Assembly (NCBI RefSeq): GCF_003950325.1
Contig: NZ_PXZH01000001.1
Location: forward strand, 930,001 to 994,000
Length of the DNA stretch: 64,000 nt
Origin: Vagococcus humatus
GTDB taxonomy: Bacteria; Bacillota; Bacilli; Lactobacillales; Vagococcaceae
Direction: 5' to 3'
Numbering within the stretch: the first letter of the stretch is position 1; every line of letters starts with the position of its first letter. This document shows positions 9,300-17,611 of the stretch, one piece after another. Both the position numbers and the translations under genes were made by a program. Below the pieces are notes generated by a model. It worked only from the letters and a program-made list of their open reading frames with translations. It made no database searches and was not told the DNA's origin.

Positions 9300-9641
9300 T
9301 TAATTTTCGTATAACTCTTGGATAGGTTTCATAATAATACTATTTAAATCATTAATATATGTACTTAATGCTTGTTCTTTATCCATCAATGCCATAATTA
9401 AATCAGAAGTTTGAATTTTTTCCACAACTAGTTGCATGTTGGTTGCATCTTCTTCAGTAATTTCTTCCCCTTGCATTTGTTTTTGTTGCAAAGTCATTTG
9501 AGTTTCTTGAAATTCTTTAAATAAACGAGCAGCTTCCTCATCAGCTTTCATTGCTTCAACAGCTGCTTTCAATTCTAAAAACATAGGTAGTTCGCGAATA
9601 TCTTTCTCTAATTGATTGGCAGTATCATAAATATTTCCCAT
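9300..9641 (-). CDS. yheA: YheA family protein (YlbF/YmcA-like)
   Basis: A 113-residue, all-helical acidic protein without signal peptide. Sequence features such as DTANQLEKDIRELP at the N terminus and the E/Q-rich central helix match the UPF0342 YheA family, distant relatives of YlbF and YmcA, which in Bacillus act with RNase Y. No enzymatic motif is visible. It stands between pbp2A and yhaO, and in Bacillus yheA is also close to the yha genes. Function is unknown. Confidence 0.8.
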   Translation of the reverse strand: MGNIYDTANQLEKDIRELPMFLELKAAVEAMKADEEAARLFKEFQETQMTLQQKQMQGEEITEEDATNMQLVVEKIQTSDLIMALMDKEQALSTYINDLNSIIMKPIQELYEN

Positions 9642-9719
9642 TAGTCCATCTTCCTTTCTTTGTTATCTAAATCATTGTAACATTAAAAAATGTCCTTGCC
9701 TAGCGTTTAACTAAAGCAG

Positions 9720-11837
9720 TTATTTTACCACTGTATTCCAAAGATCAGACAATGTATCATTCAATACATCTGCCCCTTCTTTCAACTTTTCACCCCAGTA
9801 ACCTGCTCCTTCTTTTACACTACTACCTAACTTGTCTACAGCTTCTTTCAATGCATCGGTTTGCTCTGACAATGGAGGAGTCGTCTGTTGGCTAGCATTT
9901 TCAACATTAAAAGGAGTTTGAGGCGACACATCTAAAATTCTTTGGGCTTCATCTTTAAATAATTGAGACACTCCCTGGCCACTAGTGTTATCTAAATAAT
10001 GAATATCACTGCTCTTATCAAATCCCATCCAAGTGGCAATCACCACATCTGGAGTGTAACCAATAATCCACTGATCTTTGGCTTTGCCTTCAGCATTGAC
10101 ACTTTCAGTTGTTCCTGTTTTTCCAGCTATTGGATGACCATAAGGCTGAGCATTGATCCCTGTTCCGTTAGTAAATACTCCTTGTAACATGCTTGTCATT
10201 TCTTTAGCCACTTCTGGAGTAGTCACTTGAACTGTTTTTGCTTCTTCTTGATTAACTAAGACTTTGCCTGTTTCATCAACAATTTTTCTAATAAAGTGTG
10301 GCGTTTTCTTTTTACCTTCATTAGCAAAAACTGTATAGGCACTGGCCATTTTTAAAGGAGAAGTCCCATGAGTCATTCCTCCTAAAACTAAACCAGGATA
10401 ACGATCCTTTTCATCTAATTTTATGCCAAATTTTTCTACTTTTTTAAAGCCGCGATCCATGCCGATTTCGTTAAATAACCAAACGGCAGAGGCATTTAAA
10501 CTTTCAGCAACCGCTTGATACATAGGAACTTCTCCTCGGTAATATTTATCGACATTCTCTACTTGATAAAAATCTAGCGGACCATCTTTTAATAAATCTG
10601 TTGATTTCCAACCTGCCTCTAAAGCCGGAGTATAAACAGCTAGTGGTTTCATCGTCGAACCTGGAGATATTGCCCCATTAGTTGCTCGGTTAAATTCTTG
10701 GTTTCCTCGTCCACCAACGACAGCTAATACCCCTCCAGTTTTTGGATCAATAGCAACCGATGCCCCTTGAACCATTTCTCCGTCTGAAGCATTAGGTGGG
10801 AATAAACTATCATTTGCAAATGAAGTCTGCATACCTTGTTGGTAAGTTTGATCTAACGTCGTATAGATTTTATAACCTCGGTTCAAGATAACTTCATCAT
10901 CAATATCATACCGTTCTTTGGCTTCTTCAATAACTGATTTGAAGAAGTCTGGATATTGATTTAATTGATTGTTGTTCACATAGTTATCCGTCAAATAAAG
11001 TTTTTCACCTTGTAATCGTTTAGCTTCATTTTCATCTAACTTAGCATTATCTACCATTAATTGTAGAACTGTATCTCTTCTATTTAATGCATTATCCATA
11101 TGATCAATCGGATTGTAAATACTTGGCCCCTTTAACATTCCTGCTAAAACCGCTGCTTCATCAATTGTTACTTGACTTGCACTTTTACCAAAGTATTTAT
11201 GAGAAGCATCTTCCACTCCCCAAACCCCATTACCAAAATAGGACTTATTCAAATACATCTCTAAAATTTCATCTTTATTATATTTTTTTTCAATTTCAAT
11301 TGCTAAAAACAACTCTTTGGCTTTTCTTTGAAGGGTTTGGTCCAAACTAAGATAAGCATTTTTAGCTAATTGTTGCGTTAAAGTACTTCCCCCTCCTGTA
11401 ATATGTCCATGTTTTAAAATACCTAAAAATGCCCGAGCTATCCCTCTAATATCAAATCCTTTATGAGTATAAAACCGTCTATCTTCTGTAGAAATAACTG
11501 CGTCTTTAATATGTTGAGAAATTTGATCACTAGATACAAATGTCCCTTTTTCACTAGAAAGAACCCCAGCTTTATCTCCATCTTTATCATAAACAATAGA
11601 AGTTTCTGCCAAGCCAACTTTTAACGTTTTAACATTGGCACTTTTAGCAATATAAAATAAGTAAATACTAGTAATTAAGACTACTACAAGACCTAATAGC
11701 AACAAAACTTTATTAACTTGATACTTTTTCCAAATCCGTTTTCTTTCTACTCGAAATTTTGCTAAATACGGCTTTATAAAAAGCCAAGCTTGTTTTAATG
11801 CTTCTAAAATTTTTTGGCTTATTTTTTTTATATCCAT
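9720..11837 (-). CDS. pbp2A: Class A penicillin-binding protein (glycosyltransferase/transpeptidase)
   Basis: A 705-residue bifunctional peptidoglycan synthase. A basic cytoplasmic tail precedes one transmembrane helix (about 44-64). The GT51 domain has catalytic Glu in STEDRRFY (118-119) and GGSTLTQQLAKN (149-160). The transpeptidase has STMK (394-397), SLN (446-448) and KTG (573-575). The C terminus is a polar tail ending near a Trp-rich stretch. It polymerises and cross-links murein outside the membrane. The PBP2a subtype name is by resemblance to streptococcal and enterococcal proteins. RBS GAAGGAG precedes the ATG. Confidence 0.87.
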   Translation of the reverse strand: MDIKKISQKILEALKQAWLFIKPYLAKFRVERKRIWKKYQVNKVLLLLGLVVVLITSIYLFYIAKSANVKTLKVGLAETSIVYDKDGDKAGVLSSEKGTFVSSDQISQHIKDAVISTEDRRFYTHKGFDIRGIARAFLGILKHGHITGGGSTLTQQLAKNAYLSLDQTLQRKAKELFLAIEIEKKYNKDEILEMYLNKSYFGNGVWGVEDASHKYFGKSASQVTIDEAAVLAGMLKGPSIYNPIDHMDNALNRRDTVLQLMVDNAKLDENEAKRLQGEKLYLTDNYVNNNQLNQYPDFFKSVIEEAKERYDIDDEVILNRGYKIYTTLDQTYQQGMQTSFANDSLFPPNASDGEMVQGASVAIDPKTGGVLAVVGGRGNQEFNRATNGAISPGSTMKPLAVYTPALEAGWKSTDLLKDGPLDFYQVENVDKYYRGEVPMYQAVAESLNASAVWLFNEIGMDRGFKKVEKFGIKLDEKDRYPGLVLGGMTHGTSPLKMASAYTVFANEGKKKTPHFIRKIVDETGKVLVNQEEAKTVQVTTPEVAKEMTSMLQGVFTNGTGINAQPYGHPIAGKTGTTESVNAEGKAKDQWIIGYTPDVVIATWMGFDKSSDIHYLDNTSGQGVSQLFKDEAQRILDVSPQTPFNVENASQQTTPPLSEQTDALKEAVDKLGSSVKEGAGYWGEKLKEGADVLNDTLSDLWNTVVK

Positions 11838-11970
11838 AAAATCTCCTTCTTCTTTACAACTTAATTGCTTATTAAGTTTATCATATCTAATTCCTAAGTA
11901 AATTAGGCTAAAGTCTGAATCCCTAGATTAATCTCACTTATCTTAGCATGAACTTCTTAATAAAATATGT

Positions 11971-11976
11971 TACAAT
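11971..11976 (+). promoter_or_regulatory. Extended -10 promoter for the pseudouridine synthase gene
   Basis: TGTTACAAT, a TGn-extended -10, lies about 40 bases before the TTG start. Transcription would begin near 11983, leaving a short leader. Confidence 0.5.
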
Positions 11977-12015
11977 TCATAAGAATTCCATAATTTTATG
12001 AAAAGAGGTATCCCC

Positions 12016-12882
12016 TTGGAATATACAATTACCTTGCCAGAAAACTTTAAAACTTGTGACATTAAAACTCTTTTAGAGAAAGAATGGCTAGTCCCAAGAA
12101 AAGTTAGACATTTTCTTAGAATGCGAAAAAACATTCAAGTTAATGGTGAAACAAAAATGTTCCATGAACTTGTTTATCCACTTGATCAGTTAACTTTAAC
12201 CTTTGAAGATAGTGACTATCAGCTACCGACTATTCAATTAGGAAAAGCAAAGTTGATTACCCCACTTTATGAAGATGAACATTTCATTATTGTTAATAAG
12301 CCTTATGGTATGAAAACACACCCCAATCAGCCTGATGAAACTAATACTCTCTTAAATCATTTAGCTGCTTACTTAGCTCCTAAAAAACAAAATCCCTATG
12401 TGGTACATCGTTTGGATAAGGAAACTAGTGGAGCTATTCTTTTTGCTAAAAACCCTTTTATTTTGCCAATTTTAGGCCGTTTACTAGAACAAAAAGAGAT
12501 TAAAAGAACTTATCAAGCTATCGTAAAGGGCTCATTCTCTTCTTCTCAATTAACGATTGAAAAGAAGATTGGCCGCCATCGTCAAGATAGACGAAAACGT
12601 GTAGTCGATGAAAGACATGGACAAGTTGCGATCACCCATGTTACCGTTATGGAACAATTGGCTCACACCAGTCACGTTGAATGTCAATTAGATACTGGCC
12701 GCACTCACCAAATCAGAGTTCATTTAGCTAGTTTAGGCCATCCAGTTTTAGGAGACCCTTTGTATCATCCACAACCTAGCCAAGGCGCAGATCGTTTAAT
12801 GCTCCATGCCAAATCTCTTGAATTGATCCATCCCTTTACTCAACAAAGAATTTATGTAGAAGCACAACCGTTATTGTGGTAA
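12016..12882 (+). CDS. RluA-family RNA pseudouridine synthase
   Basis: A RluA-family enzyme of about 288 residues. The catalytic aspartate is in HRLDKETSGAILF, and the family motif GRTHQIRVHLASLGHPVLGDPLY is visible in the C-terminal third. An N-terminal S4-like segment (LRMRKNIQVNGE) would bind RNA. The start is taken as TTG because AAAGAGGT sits seven bases before it; the ATG six codons upstream has no ribosome site and lies very close to the inferred transcription start. Target uridine unknown. A second RluA-type gene lies at 25728-26651. Confidence 0.86.
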   Translation: MEYTITLPENFKTCDIKTLLEKEWLVPRKVRHFLRMRKNIQVNGETKMFHELVYPLDQLTLTFEDSDYQLPTIQLGKAKLITPLYEDEHFIIVNKPYGMKTHPNQPDETNTLLNHLAAYLAPKKQNPYVVHRLDKETSGAILFAKNPFILPILGRLLEQKEIKRTYQAIVKGSFSSSQLTIEKKIGRHRQDRRKRVVDERHGQVAITHVTVMEQLAHTSHVECQLDTGRTHQIRVHLASLGHPVLGDPLYHPQPSQGADRLMLHAKSLELIHPFTQQRIYVEAQPLLW

Positions 12883-12889
12883 ATACAAC

Positions 12890-12940
12890 AAAAAACCTAT
12901 GACTTGTATCATCAGATGGACAAAGTCATAGGTTTTTTTA
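12890..12940. terminator. Bidirectional terminator
   Basis: A 12-base-pair perfect stem AACCTATGACTT/AAGTCATAGGTT with A-run and T-run on either side, between the convergent pseudouridine synthase and phosphohexomutase genes. Confidence 0.9.
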
Positions 12941-12951
12941 TTCTAATTAAG

Positions 12952-14457
12952 TTAAATGGAAGTTAATACTTCTGTTAATTTATCTGTATTAAGAAAATCA
13001 TAGCTTTCAAAAAAGGTGGCTAACTTTTGAAAAACTAGTTGATTTTTATTTGCTTCATCATTTTCTACTTGTAAAACAAGTAAAGGCTCATGCAAACTCA
13101 TTCTTAATAAAAACCAACCCATGCCATAATCGCCTGTAAAGTTAACTCGAATACCTTCCTCGTTTTCAGGGTCTATGACAAAATCATCTGTTGCATTAAC
13201 AAATGAAGCTAACTCTTCAATCACTTTTTCCCCTTCTTCACGGTAGTTATCTGTTACAATGTTAAACCGAACCTCTTTAGCTTCAGCAGGTTGTTTCAAT
13301 GTCGCAATCAAGTCCCCTAAAGTTTTGCCTTCTTCTCTTAATTTAGGTAGTAACATTAAAATTTTAGCAATGACATAGGCACCATCATCTAAGAAATAAT
13401 TTTCTTTAAAAGCTGCATGTCCGCTAGTTTCAATAGATAATTCAGTTGGAATTCCCTTTTGATTTAATTCGATACCTTTATTAATCACATTACGGTAACC
13501 ACATAAATAACGAACTTGTTTTCCTCCTAAGGACTCAATAAACGTCTTCAAATGACTAGAAGTAGGAGAATTGGTTACAATGGTGGAACCTGGATATTCT
13601 GTTAGTACAATTTGAGCTAAGACAGCAATTAAATTATTTCGGTTAATACTTTGACCTGTTTGATCTACTACAGCAGCTCGGTCTACATCTGTATCAAAAA
13701 TAACTCCTAAATCTGCTTGTTGGTCTAAAACTGCTTGTCTAATACTTGCCATTGCTTCTTTATTATCAGGATTTGGAATGTGATTTGGAAAATGGCCATC
13801 TGGCTCCAAAAATTGACTACCTGTTGTGTTTGCTCCTAGTGCTTCTAGGACTTCTTTAGCAAAGAACCCTCCTGCCCCATTTCCAGCATCTACTACAATA
13901 TGAAAACCAGTTAAAGGAGTGTCACCTGAACCAATTCCTTGACGTATTTTTTCAACTAAGTCTTGGGCATATCTAGGAATTAATTCTCTTGTTTCTACTG
14001 ATCCTTCAGAAGAAGCACTCGGAATAGTTTCCATGCTATAGGTTAAAATTTGTTCAATGTCTTCATGCTCAGCTCCACCTTGTTTAGTGAAAAGTTTTAT
14101 TCCATTATAATAATAAGGTAAATGACTAGCAGTAATCATAATAGAAGCATCACACTGATAATCCTCAAACTGAGTAGCCATAAACATAGCTGGTGTTGTA
14201 GACAATCCTACATCAATAATGTGAACCCCTTGTGTTAATAACCCTTTAATAAGCCCTTGTTTTAATGTATCTGCTGATAAACGACTATCATGACCAATTC
14301 CAATGGTTAGAGGGCCTTGTAATTGTTTATCTACTTGTAGCCACTTCACTAAACCCTTGGCAATTTTTTCTGCTTCATTTTCAGTCAAATTAGCCTGATT
14401 ATTTTCTGTTGAAATCGCAATACCTCGAATATCTGATCCATTTTGTAACGCTCTCAT
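12952..14457 (-). CDS. Phosphoglucomutase/phosphomannomutase family protein
   Basis: A 501-residue alpha-D-phosphohexomutase. The phosphoserine loop is TASHLP (Ser111) rather than the commoner TASHNP; the metal loop is DTDVDR; the sugar-binding loop is ETSGH; and the C-terminal phosphate-binding region is the GWFLLRMSLHEP form. These variants occur together in a known subfamily, so the protein is probably active, but the sugar (glucose, mannose or glucosamine phosphate) cannot be decided. RBS AAGGAGG is eight bases before the ATG. argR lies 15 bases upstream and may be co-transcribed. Confidence 0.85.
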   Translation of the reverse strand: MRALQNGSDIRGIAISTENNQANLTENEAEKIAKGLVKWLQVDKQLQGPLTIGIGHDSRLSADTLKQGLIKGLLTQGVHIIDVGLSTTPAMFMATQFEDYQCDASIMITASHLPYYYNGIKLFTKQGGAEHEDIEQILTYSMETIPSASSEGSVETRELIPRYAQDLVEKIRQGIGSGDTPLTGFHIVVDAGNGAGGFFAKEVLEALGANTTGSQFLEPDGHFPNHIPNPDNKEAMASIRQAVLDQQADLGVIFDTDVDRAAVVDQTGQSINRNNLIAVLAQIVLTEYPGSTIVTNSPTSSHLKTFIESLGGKQVRYLCGYRNVINKGIELNQKGIPTELSIETSGHAAFKENYFLDDGAYVIAKILMLLPKLREEGKTLGDLIATLKQPAEAKEVRFNIVTDNYREEGEKVIEELASFVNATDDFVIDPENEEGIRVNFTGDYGMGWFLLRMSLHEPLLVLQVENDEANKNQLVFQKLATFFESYDFLNTDKLTEVLTSI

Positions 14458-14472
14458 TTTGTTAATTCCTCC

Positions 14473-14931
14473 TTATAAATATGTATGAATAAATTCATAC
14501 AATTCTTGCGCTTTTTCTTCATTGTGAGCAATAAGAACCACTGTATCTTTTCCAGCCAATGTTCCTGCTATTTCTGTTAAAGACATATCATCTAAAATAG
14601 CGGCTACTCGGTCAGCTGAGCCTAAAATAGTATGCAAAATCACCATAAACTGCACTCTCTCTATTTTTAAAATAGCTTCTTGAATGACTTCTTTTAAGCG
14701 AGTTTCCGAAAAAGGAGAGTGATCTTCTGGTAACAGATAAATAACATTTCCATCTTCATCGTGAGACTTAATAATTCCTAGCTCACGAATATCTCTTGAA
14801 ACAGTAGCTTGGGTAGCTGTAATGTCTTTTTGATGTAAAAAATTCAGCAACTCTTCTTGCGTACTAATAGGATGTTGTTGAATGACTTCTTTTATATAAG
14901 TTTGTCGCTCACTTTTTTTCACCGCATTCAT
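14473..14931 (-). CDS. argR: Arginine repressor family regulator
   Basis: A 152-residue ArgR/AhrC protein. The N-terminal winged helix (ISTQEELLNFLHQKDI, TQATVSRDIRELGI) binds ARG boxes; the C-terminal half contains the arginine-binding hexamerisation region (GSADRVAAILDDM and GTLAGKDTVVLIA, with the usual G-D contacts). A GTG three codons inside the chosen ATG has better Shine-Dalgarno spacing and could be the true start. It is divergent from argS, with a possible ARG box in the gap, so it probably senses arginine and controls itself and argS. No arginine biosynthesis or deiminase genes are in the window. Confidence 0.9.
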   Translation of the reverse strand: MNAVKKSERQTYIKEVIQQHPISTQEELLNFLHQKDITATQATVSRDIRELGIIKSHDEDGNVIYLLPEDHSPFSETRLKEVIQEAILKIERVQFMVILHTILGSADRVAAILDDMSLTEIAGTLAGKDTVVLIAHNEEKAQELYEFIHTYL

Positions 14932-15051
14932 CCTCTCTATTCTTTGTTTCAGTATAACAAACTTTCAATTAAATAATAAAGCTTCCTTCTATAATTTTAA
15001 TAAATTCATAGCCTGTCTGCAAATCCATTAGTATTTTCCCTTAATTTTTGC

Positions 15052-15057
15052 TATAAT
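15052..15057 (+). promoter_or_regulatory. Extended -10 promoter for argS
   Basis: TTTTTGCTATAAT contains a TGn-extended perfect -10. Transcription would start near 15064, giving a leader of about 100 bases that contains the inverted repeat described next. No T-box motif was found in it. Confidence 0.6.
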
Positions 15058-15079
15058 GACAAATGAGTTTTATTCAGTT

Positions 15080-15108
15080 CACGAATAAAAAATACGCAGA
15101 ATATTCGT
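15080..15108 (+). promoter_or_regulatory. Possible ARG box / inverted repeat in the argS leader
   Basis: CACGAATAAAAAATACGC (15080-15097) resembles the Bacillus ARG-box consensus CATGAATAAAAATKCAAK. It overlaps a perfect 7-base inverted repeat, ACGAATA (15081-15087) and TATTCGT (15102-15108). The site is just downstream of the inferred start of transcription, as expected for a repressor operator. Confidence 0.45.
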
Positions 15109-15167
15109 CTACCTTTGGGTCAGACGTTTCTTTATGTCACGTTAATAAATTAATCGGAGGTTTCCCC

Positions 15168-16856
15168 ATGAACGAAAAAGAATTTGTAACCCTTGCGTTA
15201 CATAATGTTTTAAATGAATACTTAACACCTGAACAGATCAGTCCTTTATTAGAAAAGCCTAAATCAGCAGATCACGGAGATTTAGCTTTTCCAGCTTTCT
15301 CTTTAGCAAAAGTGATGAGAAAAGCACCTCAATTGATTGCCAAAGATATTGCTGAAGCTTTAGATGCTAATGCGTTTGAAAAAATAGAAGTAGTTGGTCC
15401 TTATATTAATTTCTTTTTAAATAAAGGAAATGTAAGTGCTAAAACATTAACAGCTATTTTATCTGATGAAAATCATTACGGAGATGCTCATATAACAGGT
15501 AACACTAATGTTCCTATTGACATGTCTTCACCTAACATAGCTAAGCCAATGTCAATGGGACATTTACGTAGTACAGTAATTGGGAATGCTTTAGCTAATA
15601 TTTTAACTAAAATCGGCTACACACCGATTAAAATTAACTATATTGGAGACTGGGGCACACAGTTTGGTAAACTAATTGTTGCCTATAAAAAATGGGGTTC
15701 TGAAGAAGCTGTCCAAGCTAACCCTATTCAAGAGCTACTTCGTTTATATGTTGACTTCCACGAAGAAGCTGAAAAAGATCCATCACTTGAAGATGAAGGA
15801 CGTTTCTGGTTTAAAAAATTAGAAGATGGAGACGAAGAAGCTACTCATCTTTGGAAATGGTTTAGAGAAGAGTCCTTAAAAGAATTTCAACGTATTTATG
15901 ATATTCTTGGGGTAGAATTTGATTCTTATAATGGTGAATCTTTCTATAATGATAAGATGGATGCAGCTATTCAATTACTCGAAGAAAAAAATCTATTAAA
16001 AACAGACCAAGGTGCTGAAATTGTAGATTTAGAAAAATATCAATTAAATCCTGCTTTAATTCGTAAATCAGATGGTGCGACACTGTATATCACTCGCGAC
16101 CTTGCATCTGCTTTATATCGGAAAAAAGAATACAATTTTGCTCAAGCTTTATATGTAGTAGGTAACGAGCAATCCATTCATTTCAAACAATTAAAAGCTG
16201 TTTTAACAGAATTAGGTTGTGACTGGGCAAAAGATATTCATCATGTACCTTTTGGCTTAATCACAAAAGATGGTAAAAAACTTTCCACTCGTAAAGGTAA
16301 AATTGTTTTATTAGAAAAAGTTCTAGCAGAAGCAACAACTTTAGCTAAACAACAAATCGAAGAGAAAAATCCATCACTAGAAAATAAAGACTTAGTAGCC
16401 AAACAAGTAGGCGTAGGCGCTGTTATTTTCCATGACTTAAAAAATGACCGCATGAACAATTTCGACTTTTCTTTAGAAGAAGTTGTCCGTTTTGAAGGAG
16501 AAACTGGCCCATACGTACAATACACTCATGCCCGTTGTTCTTCTATTTTACGTAAAACAAATTGGCAAAAAAATACAGACCAATTAGAATTAAATGATTC
16601 AGATAGTTGGGAAGTTATCAAATTATTGAAAGATTTTCCTGAAACGGTTAAACGTGCTGCAGATAAATTTGAACCTTCGATCATCGCTAAACATGCTATT
16701 CAATTAGCCCAAGCATTCAATAAATATTATGCTCATGTCAAAATTGTCAATGATGACTCTGAACAAAATGCTCGACTAGCCTTAGTTTATGCTGTTAAAA
16801 CGATCCTAGCTGAAGATTTACGATTATTAGGAATAGAAGCACCTGAAGAGATGTAA
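15168..16856 (+). CDS. argS: Arginyl-tRNA synthetase
   Basis: A 562-residue class I aminoacyl-tRNA synthetase charging tRNA-Arg. The N-terminal additional domain (residues 1-110) is followed by the HIGH-type motif in [16 protein letters not shown], the KMSKS-like motif in GKKLSTRKG and a C-terminal DALR anticodon-binding domain. The frame is open 35 codons further upstream, but GGAGG lies eight bases before this ATG and the family start (MNEKEFV) fits. The divergent neighbour argR and the ARG-box-like repeat suggest arginine control. Confidence 0.95.
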   Translation: MNEKEFVTLALHNVLNEYLTPEQISPLLEKPKSADHGDLAFPAFSLAKVMRKAPQLIAKDIAEALDANAFEKIEVVGPYINFFLNKGNVSAKTLTAILSDENHYGDAHITGNTNVPIDMSSPNIAKPMSMGHLRSTVIGNALANILTKIGYTPIKINYIGDWGTQFGKLIVAYKKWGSEEAVQANPIQELLRLYVDFHEEAEKDPSLEDEGRFWFKKLEDGDEEATHLWKWFREESLKEFQRIYDILGVEFDSYNGESFYNDKMDAAIQLLEEKNLLKTDQGAEIVDLEKYQLNPALIRKSDGATLYITRDLASALYRKKEYNFAQALYVVGNEQSIHFKQLKAVLTELGCDWAKDIHHVPFGLITKDGKKLSTRKGKIVLLEKVLAEATTLAKQQIEEKNPSLENKDLVAKQVGVGAVIFHDLKNDRMNNFDFSLEEVVRFEGETGPYVQYTHARCSSILRKTNWQKNTDQLELNDSDSWEVIKLLKDFPETVKRAADKFEPSIIAKHAIQLAQAFNKYYAHVKIVNDDSEQNARLALVYAVKTILAEDLRLLGIEAPEEM

Positions 16857-16858
16857 AC

Positions 16859-16888
16859 AAAAAAGGCCACCAAATTGGTGGTCTTTTT
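16859..16888. terminator. Bidirectional terminator between argS and queT
   Basis: GGCCACCAAATTGGTGGTC stem flanked by an A-run and T-run. Confidence 0.88.
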
Positions 16889-16909
16889 GTTTACCTTTTT
16901 AAAAGTCAT

Positions 16910-17401
16910 TTATAACTGATCAAATTTAACATATTGACTAATCCCATACATAATGGGAGCTGACAAAGTCATAATGATAAATTCACTTAAGGCAGTTGTT
17001 CCATAAGTTGGCCAAAATGGTAAATCAATCGCTAAATGAAGCATACAAGCAATTAATGCCATACTTATTGTAAAAAAGAAAATATTAAGGGCTAAACGTT
17101 TTTTAACATCAGAAACATAGCGACTTAATACAGCAGTCAAACTTAAAGCAATCAAAGTTTGAGCTCCTCCAAATACAATATCCAACCAGCCAAACTCAGA
17201 AAAAAGTAGATTATAAATTACTACTCCTCCGAAAACTCCCCACATTAGCTTTTTATTAAATACTACTAAATGATTAAGGCTTTCAGATATCCGAAATTGG
17301 ATAGGACCTTGGGCAACTGGTGAAACTACAATCGTTAAAGCTAAATACATCGCTGCAATAACACCATTTTGAATTAATAACTTTGTTTTTTTATTTGTCA
17401 T
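16910..17401 (-). CDS. queT: Queuosine precursor transporter QueT
   Basis: A 163-residue membrane protein with about five hydrophobic helices and the QueT family motif region PIQFRISESLNHLVVFN. QueT is the substrate-binding S component of ECF transporters that import a queuosine precursor (preQ1 or preQ0) for tRNA modification. The shared ECF energising module is not in this window. The frame is open 73 codons further upstream, but that stretch is the non-coding leader; AGGAGG sits eight bases before the chosen ATG and is part of a preQ1 riboswitch, which independently supports the function. Confidence 0.9.
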   Translation of the reverse strand: MTNKKTKLLIQNGVIAAMYLALTIVVSPVAQGPIQFRISESLNHLVVFNKKLMWGVFGGVVIYNLLFSEFGWLDIVFGGAQTLIALSLTAVLSRYVSDVKKRLALNIFFFTISMALIACMLHLAIDLPFWPTYGTTALSEFIIMTLSAPIMYGISQYVKFDQL

Positions 17402-17408
17402 ATTATAC

Positions 17409-17451
17409 CTCCTCCTAGTTTTGTTGACGCGGGATGGTTGATGAACCGCGT
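17409..17451 (-). promoter_or_regulatory. preQ1-I riboswitch controlling queT translation
   Basis: Read on the minus strand: stem ACGCGG/CCGCGT with loop beginning UUC and containing AACC, followed by an A-rich tail CAACAAAACUAGGAGG. This is the arrangement of preQ1 class I aptamers (compact H-type pseudoknot, stem, UUC loop, A-rich tail). The loop CC can pair with the GG of the tail, which is the Shine-Dalgarno, so ligand binding would hide the ribosome site of queT. Identification is from pattern and from the downstream gene, not from a covariance search. Confidence 0.8.
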
Positions 17452-17492
17452 GATGTTTTTTTATGTCTTCATCCAAAGACGCCCAACAATGA

Positions 17493-17521
17493 ATTATAGA
17501 GGAATTCTCTTTGAAATTCAA
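17493..17521 (-). promoter_or_regulatory. Promoter for queT
   Basis: On the minus strand TTGAAT (17516-17521) and TATAAT (17493-17498) are spaced by 17 bases. The transcript would start near 17486 and include a small GTCTT/AAGAC hairpin, then the riboswitch. Confidence 0.65.
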
Positions 17522-17581
17522 GCATCTTTTGTTTAACCTGATAATCAGCACTTTTATCATGGTTTTTTTATCAATATTTGG

Positions 17582-17587
17582 TATAAT
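17582..17587 (+). promoter_or_regulatory. Extended -10 promoter for the lipid kinase gene
   Basis: TTTGGTATAAT includes TGn plus a perfect TATAAT, 24 bases before the ATG. Confidence 0.55.
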
Positions 17588-17611
17588 ATTAATTTGTGAA
17601 AGGAGCATCCG

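Noticed and set aside
15063..15167. N-terminal extension of ArgS by 35 codons
   Set aside because: It covers the possible ARG box and the leader, has no ribosome site, and is not part of the ArgRS family.
16241..16525. A 94-codon minus-strand frame within argS
   Set aside because: Antisense to conserved coding sequence; no Shine-Dalgarno and no recognisable domain.
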